64,000 nt of DNA from Mucilaginibacter phenanthrenivorans (GCF_024721155.1 NZ_JAHVAP010000003.1:62001-126000); one strand, 5' to 3'. Positions 9,207 through 18,538 are shown, counted from the stretch's first letter. The notes: a model not told the origin generated them from the letters alone. Translations and numbers: made by a program.

Positions 9207-9558
9207 CCCGATCTGCTATCGTGGCACTGCCGGCTAGCAAACTACTTTCCGGATTCTATCAAGCGCTGGCTTTACGGCCGGCGCTTGTTCTTTTTGCGGA
9301 AGCGTTGTACCGGGCAACGGGGACACGCTGGTCAATTCTGATCTACCATATAGCAAAAGCGATCCTGCAAAGCCTTTTGCACCCGTATACCTTTTGATAA
9401 AAAGTACCGAAAAAGGTAAAGTCCACGAATACGATCCGGCCAGGCAAGTGCGCTATCGAAACGCGCAGCAGCCATTTTTCCATCCCGAAGGACTTGTTTG
9501 CCTGCTACAATTTTACCTTGATCTTTCAGCGCGTAATTGAGCTATACTGTCAAAAAAT
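9207..9558. other. Gene-poor interval with an ATG-less open frame
   Basis: On the plus strand, roughly 9270-9540 stays open for about 85 codons in one frame and ends at a TGA. Its composition looks protein-like (for example SDPAKPFAPVYLLIKSTEKG), but there is no ATG, GTG or clear upstream signal. It could be the remnant of a decayed gene. No family is recognised. Confidence 0.3.
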
Positions 9559-9587
9559 AAAGGCTGCAACTTTCGTTAACAGCCTTT
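9559..9587 (-). terminator. Rho-independent terminator of the M28 peptidase gene
   Basis: On the minus strand AAAGGCTG...CAGCCTTT forms an 8-bp stem followed by ATTTTTTG, located 55 bp after the peptidase stop codon. Confidence 0.7.
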
Positions 9588-9641
9588 AAGCAATAATTCT
9601 GACCGGCTAAAGTCCGGCATGAAGTTTCCGCAAGTGATATA

Positions 9642-10925
9642 TTATTTAATTCTTGTTGGCGTATCCCGTCCGCTGACGAGTGATCCTGCACCGGTTGCGA
9701 TCGCTTGTATCGTCGCGGTCAGACTTTTCAGATCAAGCGTTTTAACTTCATCTTTCACGGTATGGTAAAATTGGTCTTTGTCAATCGGCGCAGTGGAAAT
9801 GGTATGAGCCGGCACTCCCAGCCGCGCCAGTGAAGCATTGTCGCTGCGGTAAAACAGTTCAAATTTAACGTAAGGATCAGGGTGAAATTGGAAAGAAGTG
9901 TCTTTGATATTTTTTTGCATAATAGCACCGAAATCTGAACGCTCAAAACCTGTAATAAATGCATTATTTGGTCCAAATTTGGAGTCGGACCCGATCAGTT
10001 CCATGTTTATCATGGCAACTATTTTATCGGGATCCAGCTGCGTAGAAAGATATTGGGATCCCCACTCGCCAAGTTCTTCGGCCGTGAAGGCGATAAAGAT
10101 CAGCGTCCGGGCATTGTTATTTAGTTTTTTATAATATTTGGCCAGGCTGATTACACCGGTGATCCCCGAAGCATCATCATCGGCTCCGTTCGCGATACTG
10201 TCGCCTTTTACCGGTGGCAAAATGCCCAGGTGGTCATAATGCCCGGAGAAAATAACACATTCTTTTGGCCTTGTTTTTCCGGGGATCACCCCAATTATAT
10301 TGCTTAAGGCAATTTCCTGTGTTTTATCTTGGTATGATATCTCAAATGATGTGATCTCGGCAGCATTTCCTAATATAAATACCTGGCCCGACGGGTTATT
10401 ATTTTTCAGCGTGATGCAGCCATTAGCAAGTGTCTTTCTCAAATGATTAAAATAATCGCGGTATTGTTCGTCGACTTGTACAATGGCGTTTTTACCCGAC
10501 CTTAGTATGGATAAATAACTCTCCAAAAAGGCCCCGCCGGGTTTGATTTTGAGTACTTGAACGTCTTTGTCATTATTCCACTTAAAAGTCCCATTACTGA
10601 TAATGATGCAATTTTCAACCGGCACCCGAACATTATTGATGTTTACCTCAACCGCTAAGGGTACACTTTTAGTGACCGAGAAATTTTGCCTGAAACTGCC
10701 GCTTCCTGAGAAAGATTCAAGACCCGTTGTTTTAAAGCTGTTCTCGATATAGCGGGCGGCCTTTTCAATCCCGGGCGTAAAGATACCTCGTCCCTCCATG
10801 CTGTCGGCGGCAAGCACATTGATGATATTTTCTACGTCTTTTTCCTTTATCAGCCGGCTGGCGGTCTGACTGAAACTTTGTAAAGAAATCGCGGATACGA
10901 TTACTGTTAACAGGTGTTTTTTCAT
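9642..10925 (-). CDS. M28 family zinc aminopeptidase, exported
   Basis: A 427-residue protein with an N-terminal signal peptide (MKKHLLTVIVSAISLQSFSQ). The M28 metallopeptidase core lies in the C-terminal half. Zn ligands are visible in SGHYDHLG (His, around residue 230), NGADDDASG (bridging Asp), FTAEELGEWGS (catalytic and ligand Glu) and the following MINMELIG segment. The insert between the signal and the core may be a PA-like domain. The probable role is periplasmic or surface hydrolysis of peptides. It is monocistronic, with its own terminator downstream. Confidence 0.87.
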   Translation of the reverse strand: MKKHLLTVIVSAISLQSFSQTASRLIKEKDVENIINVLAADSMEGRGIFTPGIEKAARYIENSFKTTGLESFSGSGSFRQNFSVTKSVPLAVEVNINNVRVPVENCIIISNGTFKWNNDKDVQVLKIKPGGAFLESYLSILRSGKNAIVQVDEQYRDYFNHLRKTLANGCITLKNNNPSGQVFILGNAAEITSFEISYQDKTQEIALSNIIGVIPGKTRPKECVIFSGHYDHLGILPPVKGDSIANGADDDASGITGVISLAKYYKKLNNNARTLIFIAFTAEELGEWGSQYLSTQLDPDKIVAMINMELIGSDSKFGPNNAFITGFERSDFGAIMQKNIKDTSFQFHPDPYVKFELFYRSDNASLARLGVPAHTISTAPIDKDQFYHTVKDEVKTLDLKSLTATIQAIATGAGSLVSGRDTPTRIK

Positions 10926-11020
10926 CTTTTTTTAATTAGTAAGTGGTTATTAAATTGGGGGATGCCCTGCGATCATTTGCTGCTTTGGTCAGCTGTACCA
11001 GGAACCCGCTCGTGAAAGTT

Positions 11021-12583
11021 TCAATGTTCCTGCTCCTTGACAGCGATGTTTATAGCCGGTGCCATACGCTTTTTTTTTATGGTAAGTAACACCAGTGGAA
11101 TACAACAGAAATTGACCATCGACAAGAGCAGGAACGCATCGAGGTAGGATAAAAGGAACGTTTGTTTTCTGACCGTCAGTTCCAATGCTCCGATGGCTTC
11201 CTGGTAAGCATGCTGGAGTGTCGCCCCATGTGTCAGAAAATAATTCTTCAGGGATTGCAGCCGATCAGCGGTCTGCGGATCTTCCCCGGTAATATGGGTG
11301 ATCAGTGACAGCCGGTTCCAGGCTGCCCTGTGAGCGATATAAGTATTGATGAGCGCTATTCCAAAAGAGCCGCCGAGTTGGCGCGACATATTACTGAGCG
11401 CAGCGCCTTGCGGGATCTCCTGAGGCTTAAGTGCCGACACTGCAAGCGATGTGAGCGGAACAAGCAGAAGGGCGGTACCTAAACCCCGGAAAACCAGGGG
11501 AATAAAATAATAGGCCGGCCCTGCCGACTGATTTGTCCCGGACATCATGAATGTAAAAACCCCGCACAGCAGAAAGCCGGATACGATCAATATCTGCGGA
11601 CGAATTCCGCTTTGCAGCATTTTACCTAAAAAAGGGGAGATCAGGGCAGCCATAACAGTGCCAGGAAGCAGCATCAGGCCAGTTTGAAAAGCGGAAAATC
11701 CGGTGATGCGCTGCGCCAGCAGCGGAAATACAAAAATGGAGGAGAACAGGCCAAATCCGAGTGCAAAATTAAGCATCAGGGATAGCGATAAGGTGCTGTT
11801 TTTTAAAACCCGGAGGTTAATGACAGGGAATTTAGTACGCAGCTCCCACCATATCAGCAACGTCAGGCACAAAGCAGAAATTACGCTGAGCACTACAATA
11901 TAGCCGGCAGAAAACCAATCATCTGTCTGGCCGCGCTCCAGGACTATCTGCAGGGACCCAATGCCAACCGCCAGCAGTCCTATGCCCAACAGGTCTATTT
12001 TCCTGTCGTTTACGGCGGCTTTCGTTGGTCTAAGATAGATCCATGCCAATGATGCTGCCAGCAGACCTATCGGAATATTGACATAAAATATCCAGGGCCA
12101 GCTAAGGTTATCCACGATATACCCGCCAATTAAAGGCCCGATGGAGGGACCGATGATGATGCCAAGGCTAAAAATACCGCTGGCGGTTCCCCGTTCCTTT
12201 GGCGGAAATGTTTCAAATAAAATAGCCTGTGAAGTAGATAAAAGCGCCCCCCCGCCAATTCCCTGGATAAACCTGAAGGCCACCAGTTCCCATAAATTGT
12301 TTGAAAGACCGCACAGCACGGAAGCGATGGTGAACAATAAAACCGAACCAATATAGTAGGTCTTACGTCCTATTTTTTCAGCAAGAAAGCTGGTCATAGG
12401 AATAATGATCACGTTGGCAATAGCATAAGCCGTTATCACCCAGGCGGTATCTTCTAATGAAGCCCCGAGGTTTCCGCTCATCGTATTGATGGAGACATTT
12501 ACAATCGTCGTGTCTATCAGTTCAATTACTGTCGCTGCGACGATGGTAACCACAATTATCCATTTTCTGAAACCTGTTTCCAT
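11021..12583 (-). CDS. DHA2 (EmrB/QacA) family MFS drug exporter, copy 1
   Basis: About 520 residues with 14 predicted transmembrane segments. It has the hallmark DTTIVNVSINT at the end of TM1 and the MFS motif FLAEKIGRKTYYIGS between TM2 and TM3, followed by the motif-C-like GIIIGPSIGPLIGG. The start is placed at ATG 12583 (METGFRKWII) because it matches the N-terminus of the family member at 49228-50775; the TTG at 12637 would add 18 residues. No fusion-protein or TolC partner is adjacent, unlike copy 3. It lies downstream of an SDR gene in the same direction. Confidence 0.87.
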   Translation of the reverse strand: METGFRKWIIVVTIVAATVIELIDTTIVNVSINTMSGNLGASLEDTAWVITAYAIANVIIIPMTSFLAEKIGRKTYYIGSVLLFTIASVLCGLSNNLWELVAFRFIQGIGGGALLSTSQAILFETFPPKERGTASGIFSLGIIIGPSIGPLIGGYIVDNLSWPWIFYVNIPIGLLAASLAWIYLRPTKAAVNDRKIDLLGIGLLAVGIGSLQIVLERGQTDDWFSAGYIVVLSVISALCLTLLIWWELRTKFPVINLRVLKNSTLSLSLMLNFALGFGLFSSIFVFPLLAQRITGFSAFQTGLMLLPGTVMAALISPFLGKMLQSGIRPQILIVSGFLLCGVFTFMMSGTNQSAGPAYYFIPLVFRGLGTALLLVPLTSLAVSALKPQEIPQGAALSNMSRQLGGSFGIALINTYIAHRAAWNRLSLITHITGEDPQTADRLQSLKNYFLTHGATLQHAYQEAIGALELTVRKQTFLLSYLDAFLLLSMVNFCCIPLVLLTIKKKRMAPAINIAVKEQEH

Positions 12584-12688
12584 TTGTTTGTCCGGGACCA
12601 ATCCCTTATGCGTTAACTGATTAACTTTTTTGCGCAAAATTGCTGCAGCAGTTCGGGCTTTCCTATGCCCGAAAAAGGGGATGGTTAT

Positions 12689-12732
12689 AACTCAAACCCA
12701 AAGCAGGCCGGAGCCGGCTTTGGGTTTGAGTT
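12689..12732. terminator. 16-bp perfect hairpin between SDR2 and MFS copy 1
   Basis: Arms AACTCAAACCCAAAGC (12689-12704) and the exact complement (12717-12732) flank a 12-nt loop. It begins immediately after the SDR stop codon on the minus strand. There is no T-run, so it may be a transcript-processing hairpin or a weak terminator. Confidence 0.6.
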
Positions 12733-12733
12733 C

Positions 12734-13546
12734 TTATATGGTGTTTGAAAATGCGGCTGCCTGACTCTGCTTAACGGAAGCTTCCAGGGTCTCGGGAATA
12801 ATATTCCTGAACTTTCCTGAATCTTCGGGCACAATGCGGACCAGCGCATCGATGATGATCCGGGGATCGAGCTTGCCATCCGGCGCGGCAAGTAACTGAT
12901 CAAATGTCGCGCGCAAATCAGATCTTTTAATAATGCTGGTATGGTCATCCAGCCAGCGAAATGGGGTCTCGGCCATCGTTTCATTGAACCCGGTAAAGAA
13001 AGGACCCGGATTAATGACCTGAACCTTGATCCCAAAAGGTTTTAGCTCGGTTTGCAGCTCTTCTGCGATAGCTTCAAGTGCGTGCTTGGTTGCTTCATAA
13101 GGACCAAACCCAGGAACAGTAATCAGGCCCAGCAAAGAAGAGGTAAACACGATCTTTCCTTTTTTCTTTTGGCCGACCCATTTATTAACAAACTTCTGTA
13201 CCAGCGCCAATGGAGCGAATAAATTCGTTTCAAAATTGCTCCGCACCAATTCGATCGGCACCTCGGATAAGGGCCCGGCTTCACCGATACCGGCATGACT
13301 GAACAGGATGTCGATGTCGAATTTAAGTGCATTGCTGACATCAAACGGATTAAGAATATCAAGTTTTTCTACCCGTAGATTTTTTTCAAGGCCAAGTTCG
13401 GCAGCTTTTCGACGCAATGCCGTAACCTGCGGCGCGATCTGTACGCCTGCAATCACATGATGTCCTGCCCGTGCCATACCAATGGCTGCTCCCTCCGCCA
13501 TTCCGGAGCCTGCTCCGGTAATAAGGATTGTTTTTTTGTTACTCAT
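12734..13546 (-). CDS. Short-chain dehydrogenase/reductase (SDR2)
   Basis: About 270 residues from the ATG at 13546 (MSNKKTILIT); the longer frame to 13651 adds sequence with no family match. The cofactor motif is TGAGSGMA at 10-17 (last Gly replaced by Ala), SHAG at 83-86 stands where NNAG is usual, and the catalytic Ser136/137, Tyr150 and Lys154 (YEATK) are intact. It is therefore likely an active NAD(P)-dependent oxidoreductase. It is followed by a hairpin and then the MFS exporter, so the two may be loosely coupled. The substrate is unknown. Confidence 0.85.
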   Translation of the reverse strand: MSNKKTILITGAGSGMAEGAAIGMARAGHHVIAGVQIAPQVTALRRKAAELGLEKNLRVEKLDILNPFDVSNALKFDIDILFSHAGIGEAGPLSEVPIELVRSNFETNLFAPLALVQKFVNKWVGQKKKGKIVFTSSLLGLITVPGFGPYEATKHALEAIAEELQTELKPFGIKVQVINPGPFFTGFNETMAETPFRWLDDHTSIIKRSDLRATFDQLLAAPDGKLDPRIIIDALVRIVPEDSGKFRNIIPETLEASVKQSQAAAFSNTI

Positions 13547-13620
13547 TTTATTTTTTTTTAGTTGTAAAAACACTGATCGCCTGAACTGTGAATACGCTTG
13601 ATCACAAAAAGGCGAAAGTT

Positions 13621-13628
13621 CAAAACTA
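13621..13628 (-). promoter_or_regulatory. -7 promoter box (TAGTTTTG) for SDR2
   Basis: On the minus strand TAGTTTTG fits TAnnTTTG and lies 75 bp upstream of the ATG at 13546. It lies partly inside the extended ORF, which supports the shorter start. Confidence 0.4.
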
Positions 13629-13856
13629 GTTTTGCGGCCGCCAGTGGGCAATCACCAACAGCGGTGAGACAGCTAACCTATATTTATGGCGGCTTTTGCA
13701 ATTCGGATTTTTGCCGGAATGAAAGGAGTATATGGTCATATGAAATGTTAAGGCTGTCAAAAACCTGAAATGACTTTTGACTTGTATAATGCCCAAATCA
13801 GGACCTCATTTGCCCGTTTGAAGGCTATATTTCTGTTTCCAGCCGCTTTACCAGGG

Positions 13857-13864
13857 TATTTTTG
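13857..13864 (+). promoter_or_regulatory. -7 promoter box (TATTTTTG) for the hydrolase gene
   Basis: TATTTTTG fits TAnnTTTG, with a TCTG resembling the upstream TTTG box 21 bp before it. The ATG of the lipoprotein hydrolase follows 26 bp downstream. Confidence 0.45.
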
Positions 13865-13890
13865 ACTGTTCTTGAAATAAATTAAGTATT

Positions 13891-14820
13891 ATGAAAAACA
13901 GCAAAACTCTTCAAATTTTTAAAATTTCGGCCTTTTTTGTCCTGCTTGGCTTAAGCATCGCATCCTGTAAAAAAGACTATCCAAACAATCAGGATTATCA
14001 CCAGACAGCAGTAACCCAATTTGTTGTCGTTTCCGGTACCAGGATCGCCTACCGTGTCTTAGGCAACGCACAGGGCACCCCACTTGTTATGGTGTCTGCA
14101 TTGGGGGCTTCCATGGACGACTGGGATCCGGCAATAACTGATGGTCTGGCATCAAAAAATAAGGTCATTCTGTTTGACCTGCCAGGTGTAGGGTGGTCGG
14201 GCGGAACAACACCTGATAATATAGCCGATATGGCTTCAGATGCTGTCGCCTTCATAAAAGCGCTCGGTTACAGTAAAGTGAACCTGATGGGATTTTCTAT
14301 GGGCAGCTTCATCAGCCAGCAGATTCTCCTTACACAGCCGGTTTTAGTAAACAAGGTCATACTGACAGGTACCGGCCCTAAAGGTGCGCAGGGCCTTTCA
14401 AATCTTCCGGCTTTGCTGGCGACTACCGTAGGGCTCACCCCTAAGGAAGTTTTCCTGAAATTTGGCTTTGCACCTTCAGACACAAGTCAAAAGGCTGGCC
14501 TGGCCTGTTATGACAGGGTACAAAAAAGAACGAACAGGGACAGCGCCTTGTCCACAGCAAGCGAAACCGCCGAGATAACTGCCGTATTGGGCTGGGCCAA
14601 GCCTTACCCGGACGCCCTGAAAGAACTGCAGTCAGTTACCCAACCTGTATTTATCGCACAGGGTGAGGAAGATGTCCCGGTTCCGGTCATCAATGCTGAG
14701 AACATGGCCAAGAGCATTCCCAATGCGATATTAACCGTTTATCCCGATTCAGGTCATTCTGCAGTATTTCAAAACTATGTGCAGTTTCTTCCTGCAGCCC
14801 TGGCATTCCTGGCAAAATAG
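13891..14820 (+). CDS. Alpha/beta hydrolase, predicted lipoprotein
   Basis: A 309-residue protein with a lipoprotein signal (lipobox SIASC, Cys26) followed by an alpha/beta-hydrolase fold. The nucleophile elbow is GFSMG (Ser136), the acid probably lies in GEEDVPVPV near residue 264, and the catalytic His is in DSGHSAVF near 293. The oxyanion region is ALGASMDDWDP near 70-80. Family members hydrolyse esters, lactones or haloalkanes. Lipid anchoring would place the enzyme in the periplasm or at the outer membrane. A hairpin follows the stop codon. Confidence 0.85.
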   Translation: MKNSKTLQIFKISAFFVLLGLSIASCKKDYPNNQDYHQTAVTQFVVVSGTRIAYRVLGNAQGTPLVMVSALGASMDDWDPAITDGLASKNKVILFDLPGVGWSGGTTPDNIADMASDAVAFIKALGYSKVNLMGFSMGSFISQQILLTQPVLVNKVILTGTGPKGAQGLSNLPALLATTVGLTPKEVFLKFGFAPSDTSQKAGLACYDRVQKRTNRDSALSTASETAEITAVLGWAKPYPDALKELQSVTQPVFIAQGEEDVPVPVINAENMAKSIPNAILTVYPDSGHSAVFQNYVQFLPAALAFLAK

Positions 14821-14842
14821 CCGGATCAGCGATTTATTAAGA

Positions 14843-14871
14843 AAGCCGCAATATCCGGGATATTGCGGCTT
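14843..14871 (+). terminator. Hairpin after the hydrolase gene
   Basis: A 14-bp stem AAGCCGCAATATCC/GGATATTGCGGCTT with a 1-nt loop, followed at a short distance by TTTTT, 22 bp after the stop codon. Confidence 0.6.
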
Positions 14872-14936
14872 ACAGAATTTTTCCTCATAAAGAATGCTGT
14901 TGGTATGATTCAGAACTGATCAACCAGGTTTCACGG

Positions 14937-15857
14937 ATGCCGTATCCGGTGATAAAAATCACCCCTTTCGGTCACCCATTGGTAGAGATCATAAACTCAT
15001 ATTTAGCGAAATTCAAATGTCAATACAAAATGTACCCTTCATCCATACTTTTCCGCCGGTCGGTCCTGCTTGTTTTCTTTAAAACATTGCCGGCTATGCG
15101 TGTACCGGGACCGGATCCGATGCCGTATTGGTGCTGCTACCTGATCATCGCGCTGGCCATCGGTGGCCTGTGTTACCTGTTATATCGCTACAGTATCAAT
15201 GAGCTGCTGAAAAGGCAGGCCATACGTAACCGCATTGCGAGAGACCTTCATGATCATGTCGGCTCAACGCTAAGCAGTATCGCTATCTATTCCAAGGTGG
15301 CCAGGATCTATGAACAGCAGGAAAGCCGGGAAAAGCTAAAGGAGATACTCGGCACGATAGAGGCAACTGCTGACGAAACCATCAATGAGATGTCTGATAT
15401 CGTCTGGGCTATCAATCCGCTTAACGACCAGATGATTACCATCATCCAGAAGATAAAAGCATTTGTACAGCCGTTGTGCCTGACAAAGGGGATCCAGTTT
15501 GATTTTTATGAAGACGAGAAGGTTTCGAAACTGATCCTGGAGATGACAGCAAGAAAAAACTTATTCCTGATCCTGAAAGAGGCACTCAACAACGCCATCA
15601 AACACTCGGGCTGTAAAAGGATTACACTGGATATGCGCCTGAGCAGATTTTACCTGCAAATCCTGATCACGGATGACGGTATCGGCTTTGATGCCGGCAA
15701 TACCGGCGTCGATGAGGGTTTTATGGATGGCGGGAACGGCTTGCTGAACATTAACTTCCGGGCCAAAGAACTGGGTGCACAACTAAAAATATGCAGCGCA
15801 TCCGGTGAGGGGACCAAAATAGATCTTTTATATAACCTGCACAGGTTTAAAAGATGA
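14937..15857 (+). CDS. Sensor-less histidine kinase (HisKA_3/HATPase, LiaS/NarX-like)
   Basis: A 306-residue membrane kinase. One transmembrane segment spans about residues 64-83. It is followed by the HisKA_3 dimerisation box with phosphoacceptor His105 (RDLHDHVGST), an N-box (NNAIKHSG, about 218-225), DDGIGFD (246-252) and GGNGLLN (265-271). The first 60 residues look unlike a folded domain. In related Sphingobacteriaceae kinases a long propeller or TPR sensor usually precedes this TM, so this copy looks truncated or sensor-less (inference). It is 35 bp upstream of a response-regulator gene and presumably phosphorylates it. Confidence 0.82.
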   Translation: MPYPVIKITPFGHPLVEIINSYLAKFKCQYKMYPSSILFRRSVLLVFFKTLPAMRVPGPDPMPYWCCYLIIALAIGGLCYLLYRYSINELLKRQAIRNRIARDLHDHVGSTLSSIAIYSKVARIYEQQESREKLKEILGTIEATADETINEMSDIVWAINPLNDQMITIIQKIKAFVQPLCLTKGIQFDFYEDEKVSKLILEMTARKNLFLILKEALNNAIKHSGCKRITLDMRLSRFYLQILITDDGIGFDAGNTGVDEGFMDGGNGLLNINFRAKELGAQLKICSASGEGTKIDLLYNLHRFKR

Positions 15858-15892
15858 GCTTATTATCTGTTTACTTAAAGCAATTTTGAATT

Positions 15893-16537
15893 ATGCGGAT
15901 CCGTGTAGCAATTTTTGATGACAATAAAAATATTCGTACCAGTATCAGTTTATTATTGAATACCGACCCGGCATTTGACGTCGTTGGGGTGTATAGCGAT
16001 GCTCGGCATTGCGTGGAAGATGTTCTGAAGTCTAACCCGGATGTAGTTTTAATGGATATCGGTATGCCCGGGGTCGATGGCATAGAGGCTGTTAAATTGC
16101 TGAGCAGGGAATTCCCCTTGGTACAGATATTAATACAAACTGTATTTGAGGACGATGAGCGAATATTTAATTCCATCTGTGCCGGGGCTTCCGGGTATAT
16201 TTTAAAGAACCAGCTTAACGGGTCATTAACGGAATCCATTAAAGAATTGATGACTGGCGGCGCACCCATGAGTCCCACCATAGCCAGGCGGGTACTTGGG
16301 CTGCTGCAGGGCGGTAAGGTATTAAAGCAGCCTGCAGAAGATGACTATCACCTTACTTCGCGTGAAAAAGAAGTGCTGACAGCCATTGTTAACGGTTTAA
16401 GCTATAAGATGATCGCCTCTGATCTCAATATCAGTTATGAGACCGTTCGCAGTCACGTAAAAAAGATATATGAAAAACTTCATGTCGCCTCACTGACAGA
16501 AGCGGTGGCGAAGGCCATTAATCAGAATATCATTTAA
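15893..16537 (+). CDS. NarL/LuxR-type response regulator (RR3), cognate of the upstream kinase
   Basis: A 214-residue receiver plus LuxR-HTH protein. The receiver is canonical: acidic pair Asp9-Asp10 (IFDDNKNIR), phosphoacceptor Asp55 (VVLMDIGMPG), and conserved Thr and Lys (SGYILK). The DNA-binding part reads LTSREKEVLTAIVNGLSYK and ends HVKKIYEKLHVASLTEAVA, very like RR1 and RR2. It directly follows the histidine kinase gene and forms a two-component pair. Because the HTH recognition regions of the three regulators are so similar, they may bind overlapping sites (inference). Confidence 0.9.
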   Translation: MRIRVAIFDDNKNIRTSISLLLNTDPAFDVVGVYSDARHCVEDVLKSNPDVVLMDIGMPGVDGIEAVKLLSREFPLVQILIQTVFEDDERIFNSICAGASGYILKNQLNGSLTESIKELMTGGAPMSPTIARRVLGLLQGGKVLKQPAEDDYHLTSREKEVLTAIVNGLSYKMIASDLNISYETVRSHVKKIYEKLHVASLTEAVAKAINQNII

Positions 16538-16606
16538 ACCGGACACGAGGCTGACGAATGTAGCATATAATTTAATTAAAGTACTTTCCTGAACTCCCGG
16601 ATAAAT

Positions 16607-16642
16607 AAAATGGTCTGAAATAAAATATCTTCAGACCATTTT
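16607..16642. terminator. Bidirectional terminator between RR3 and the LLM oxidoreductase
   Basis: A 12-bp stem AAAATGGTCTGA/TCAGACCATTTT with A/T-rich flanks on both sides, lying between convergent genes. Confidence 0.65.
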
Positions 16643-16711
16643 ATTGGTATTACCATGTTCAGAAATTGTTGCGTGTATATTCGACATCGTCATTTTAAAC
16701 TTCTGTACGAC

Positions 16712-17758
16712 TTATTCAACAATAGCATCATGTTTGGCTGTTTCTTTCCGGATTACCGGCGCTATTTCCGTACCCAGTAATTCTATGGCCTTCATGATTC
16801 CTTCGTGGGGGATTTGCGCGGAATCTATGTGCGCGGTATAACGCGTGTTGCCAAACAGTTCATAGAATAACATGATTTTATCAATAACCTGCTGTACGCT
16901 GCCGACAACCAGCGGCCCTTCTTTTCTGAACAGTTCGAACTTTTCTTTATTCATCAAAGGGCGCCCGTTTTCTGCGGCTAAGCGGTTCATCAATCGTTCA
17001 TATCCCGGATAAAATTCGCTGACGGCAGTGGTCGAATCTTTTGCGGTATAAAATTGGGTACCTATTGATATTTGCAACCCGTTAAACCCCGGATCCTTCT
17101 TTGCAAAAGTTTCCCGGTACAGTGCTATTAAAGGAATAAATTGCCCGGGGGGTCCTCCAAACATAGAAACTGCTAAAGGTAATCCCAAATCAGCCGCCAT
17201 AACGGCGGAAGCAGGTGTACTGCTGACGGCCAGCCATACCGGTAATTTACTTTGATAAGGACGGGGATACACGCCCCCGTTAACAGGCTGCCGGTATTTT
17301 CCCGTCCAGGAAACGATCTCCTGATTATTGGCTGCTAAAAGGAGATCCAGATGCTCACTAAAAAGTTCATCGGCATTTTCCTTAGCAAATCCAAATAGTG
17401 GAAATGTTTCTGTAAAAGCCCCCTTGCCCACCATGATCTCAGTTCTTCCTTTTGAAATTAGATCCACGGTAGAAAAATTTTCGAAAATACGGACCGGGTC
17501 TGCAGTGCTCAGTACCGTTACGGCACTTGACAAACGGATCCGCTTCGTTATAGCCGCCGCCGCGGCCATGATGATTTCAGGATTTGACAAGATAAAATCC
17601 GGACGGTGATGTTCTCCGAAAGCGAAAAGATCTAACCCAACCTCGTCGGCCAGTCTTACCTCCTGCAATATTTCCTGCATACGCCGGTTACCGACGAACC
17701 CTTTGCCGATCAGGCTGTCCGGCTGTATTTCTCCAAATGTACTTACTCCGATTTCCAT
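16712..17758 (-). CDS. LLM class flavin-dependent oxidoreductase
   Basis: A 348-residue bacterial luciferase-like (TIM-barrel) monooxygenase. Family features include the N-terminal MEIGVSTFGE strand, GLDLFAFGEHHRPDF around residue 40-55, ITKRIRLSSAVTVLSTADPVR near 75-95 and GRTEIMVGKGAF near 110. Members use reduced flavin and O2 to oxidise long-chain, sulfur-containing or other small substrates. The substrate is not deducible. A degenerate SDR-like gene follows upstream on the same strand, after a 58-bp gap, suggesting one transcript. Confidence 0.85.
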   Translation of the reverse strand: MEIGVSTFGEIQPDSLIGKGFVGNRRMQEILQEVRLADEVGLDLFAFGEHHRPDFILSNPEIIMAAAAAITKRIRLSSAVTVLSTADPVRIFENFSTVDLISKGRTEIMVGKGAFTETFPLFGFAKENADELFSEHLDLLLAANNQEIVSWTGKYRQPVNGGVYPRPYQSKLPVWLAVSSTPASAVMAADLGLPLAVSMFGGPPGQFIPLIALYRETFAKKDPGFNGLQISIGTQFYTAKDSTTAVSEFYPGYERLMNRLAAENGRPLMNKEKFELFRKEGPLVVGSVQQVIDKIMLFYELFGNTRYTAHIDSAQIPHEGIMKAIELLGTEIAPVIRKETAKHDAIVE

Positions 17759-17816
17759 GCTAATTTAAATCTTGTTCAATTTTTATCTTTACCTGCCAGG
17801 TGCTTCCAAAAGTCAC

Positions 17817-18506
17817 CTATTCACTGTCAATGATGCCCAGCAACATCTCTGCAACGGCGGATGGATGCCCGTTCCTGATCCGGAACCGATTATAGGAAAT
17901 GGTATGCGTACTTGCCTGCACCTCACCGGCGTAATAAGACGTATCATGATCAGACACGAAATGATCATCTGTAAAAGGTTCAACGAACGATACCCGAATG
18001 CCCTGGTTTTGGATCTCTTCGGCGACTTTTTCTAAATTGCTTTTCTGTCCCTGTTTGGGACCCTGAAAATGACCGAGTACCGGCAAAATAATACGGCTCG
18101 TGCTCGAAACCTGTATAAAATGCCCGTTGTGCTGACGCTGCAGCACAGGAAAGATAGCTTGTGAAAGCCACGGAACCCCCAGGAGTTCGTTTTCCAATAA
18201 GCCCTTTAACTGCTGCCCGGACGCTTTTTCTTCCTGATCAATAATATTAAACCCGGCATCGATCACCGCATCGATTTGACCAAAGATTTTCAGCGCGCTG
18301 TCAATGCCATCAAAAGCTGTTTTCCGGTCGGTCAGGTTTAACGGTATCAGGAAGAACGCTTCTTTATATTGCGCTGACAGATAGTCCAGAGCTGCAATGT
18401 CCTGCGTAACAGCGATCACCCCATCGCCCCTTTTTAAAGCGGCTTCAGCCAGGGCCTTGCCGTAGCCGCCCGGATATACGGTTATTAACAAAATTTTAGG
18501 TTCCAT
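17817..18506 (-). CDS. Degenerate SDR-like Rossmann protein, catalytic residues lost
   Basis: A 229-residue Rossmann-fold protein that aligns over its length with classical SDRs but lacks the key motifs. TVYPGGYG replaces TGxxxGxG (9-16), IDAG replaces NNAG (82-85), Ser134/135 remain, and Gln148 and Gln152 stand where the catalytic Tyr and Lys are expected. The frame is intact, so it is not an obvious pseudogene. It may be a non-enzymatic NAD(P)-binding or regulatory protein, or an SDR with changed chemistry. It is likely co-transcribed with the LLM oxidoreductase. Confidence 0.75.
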   Translation of the reverse strand: MEPKILLITVYPGGYGKALAEAALKRGDGVIAVTQDIAALDYLSAQYKEAFFLIPLNLTDRKTAFDGIDSALKIFGQIDAVIDAGFNIIDQEEKASGQQLKGLLENELLGVPWLSQAIFPVLQRQHNGHFIQVSSTSRIILPVLGHFQGPKQGQKSNLEKVAEEIQNQGIRVSFVEPFTDDHFVSDHDTSYYAGEVQASTHTISYNRFRIRNGHPSAVAEMLLGIIDSE

Positions 18507-18538
18507 ACTTTATATATTATGTTCTTCATGCACTTTTT

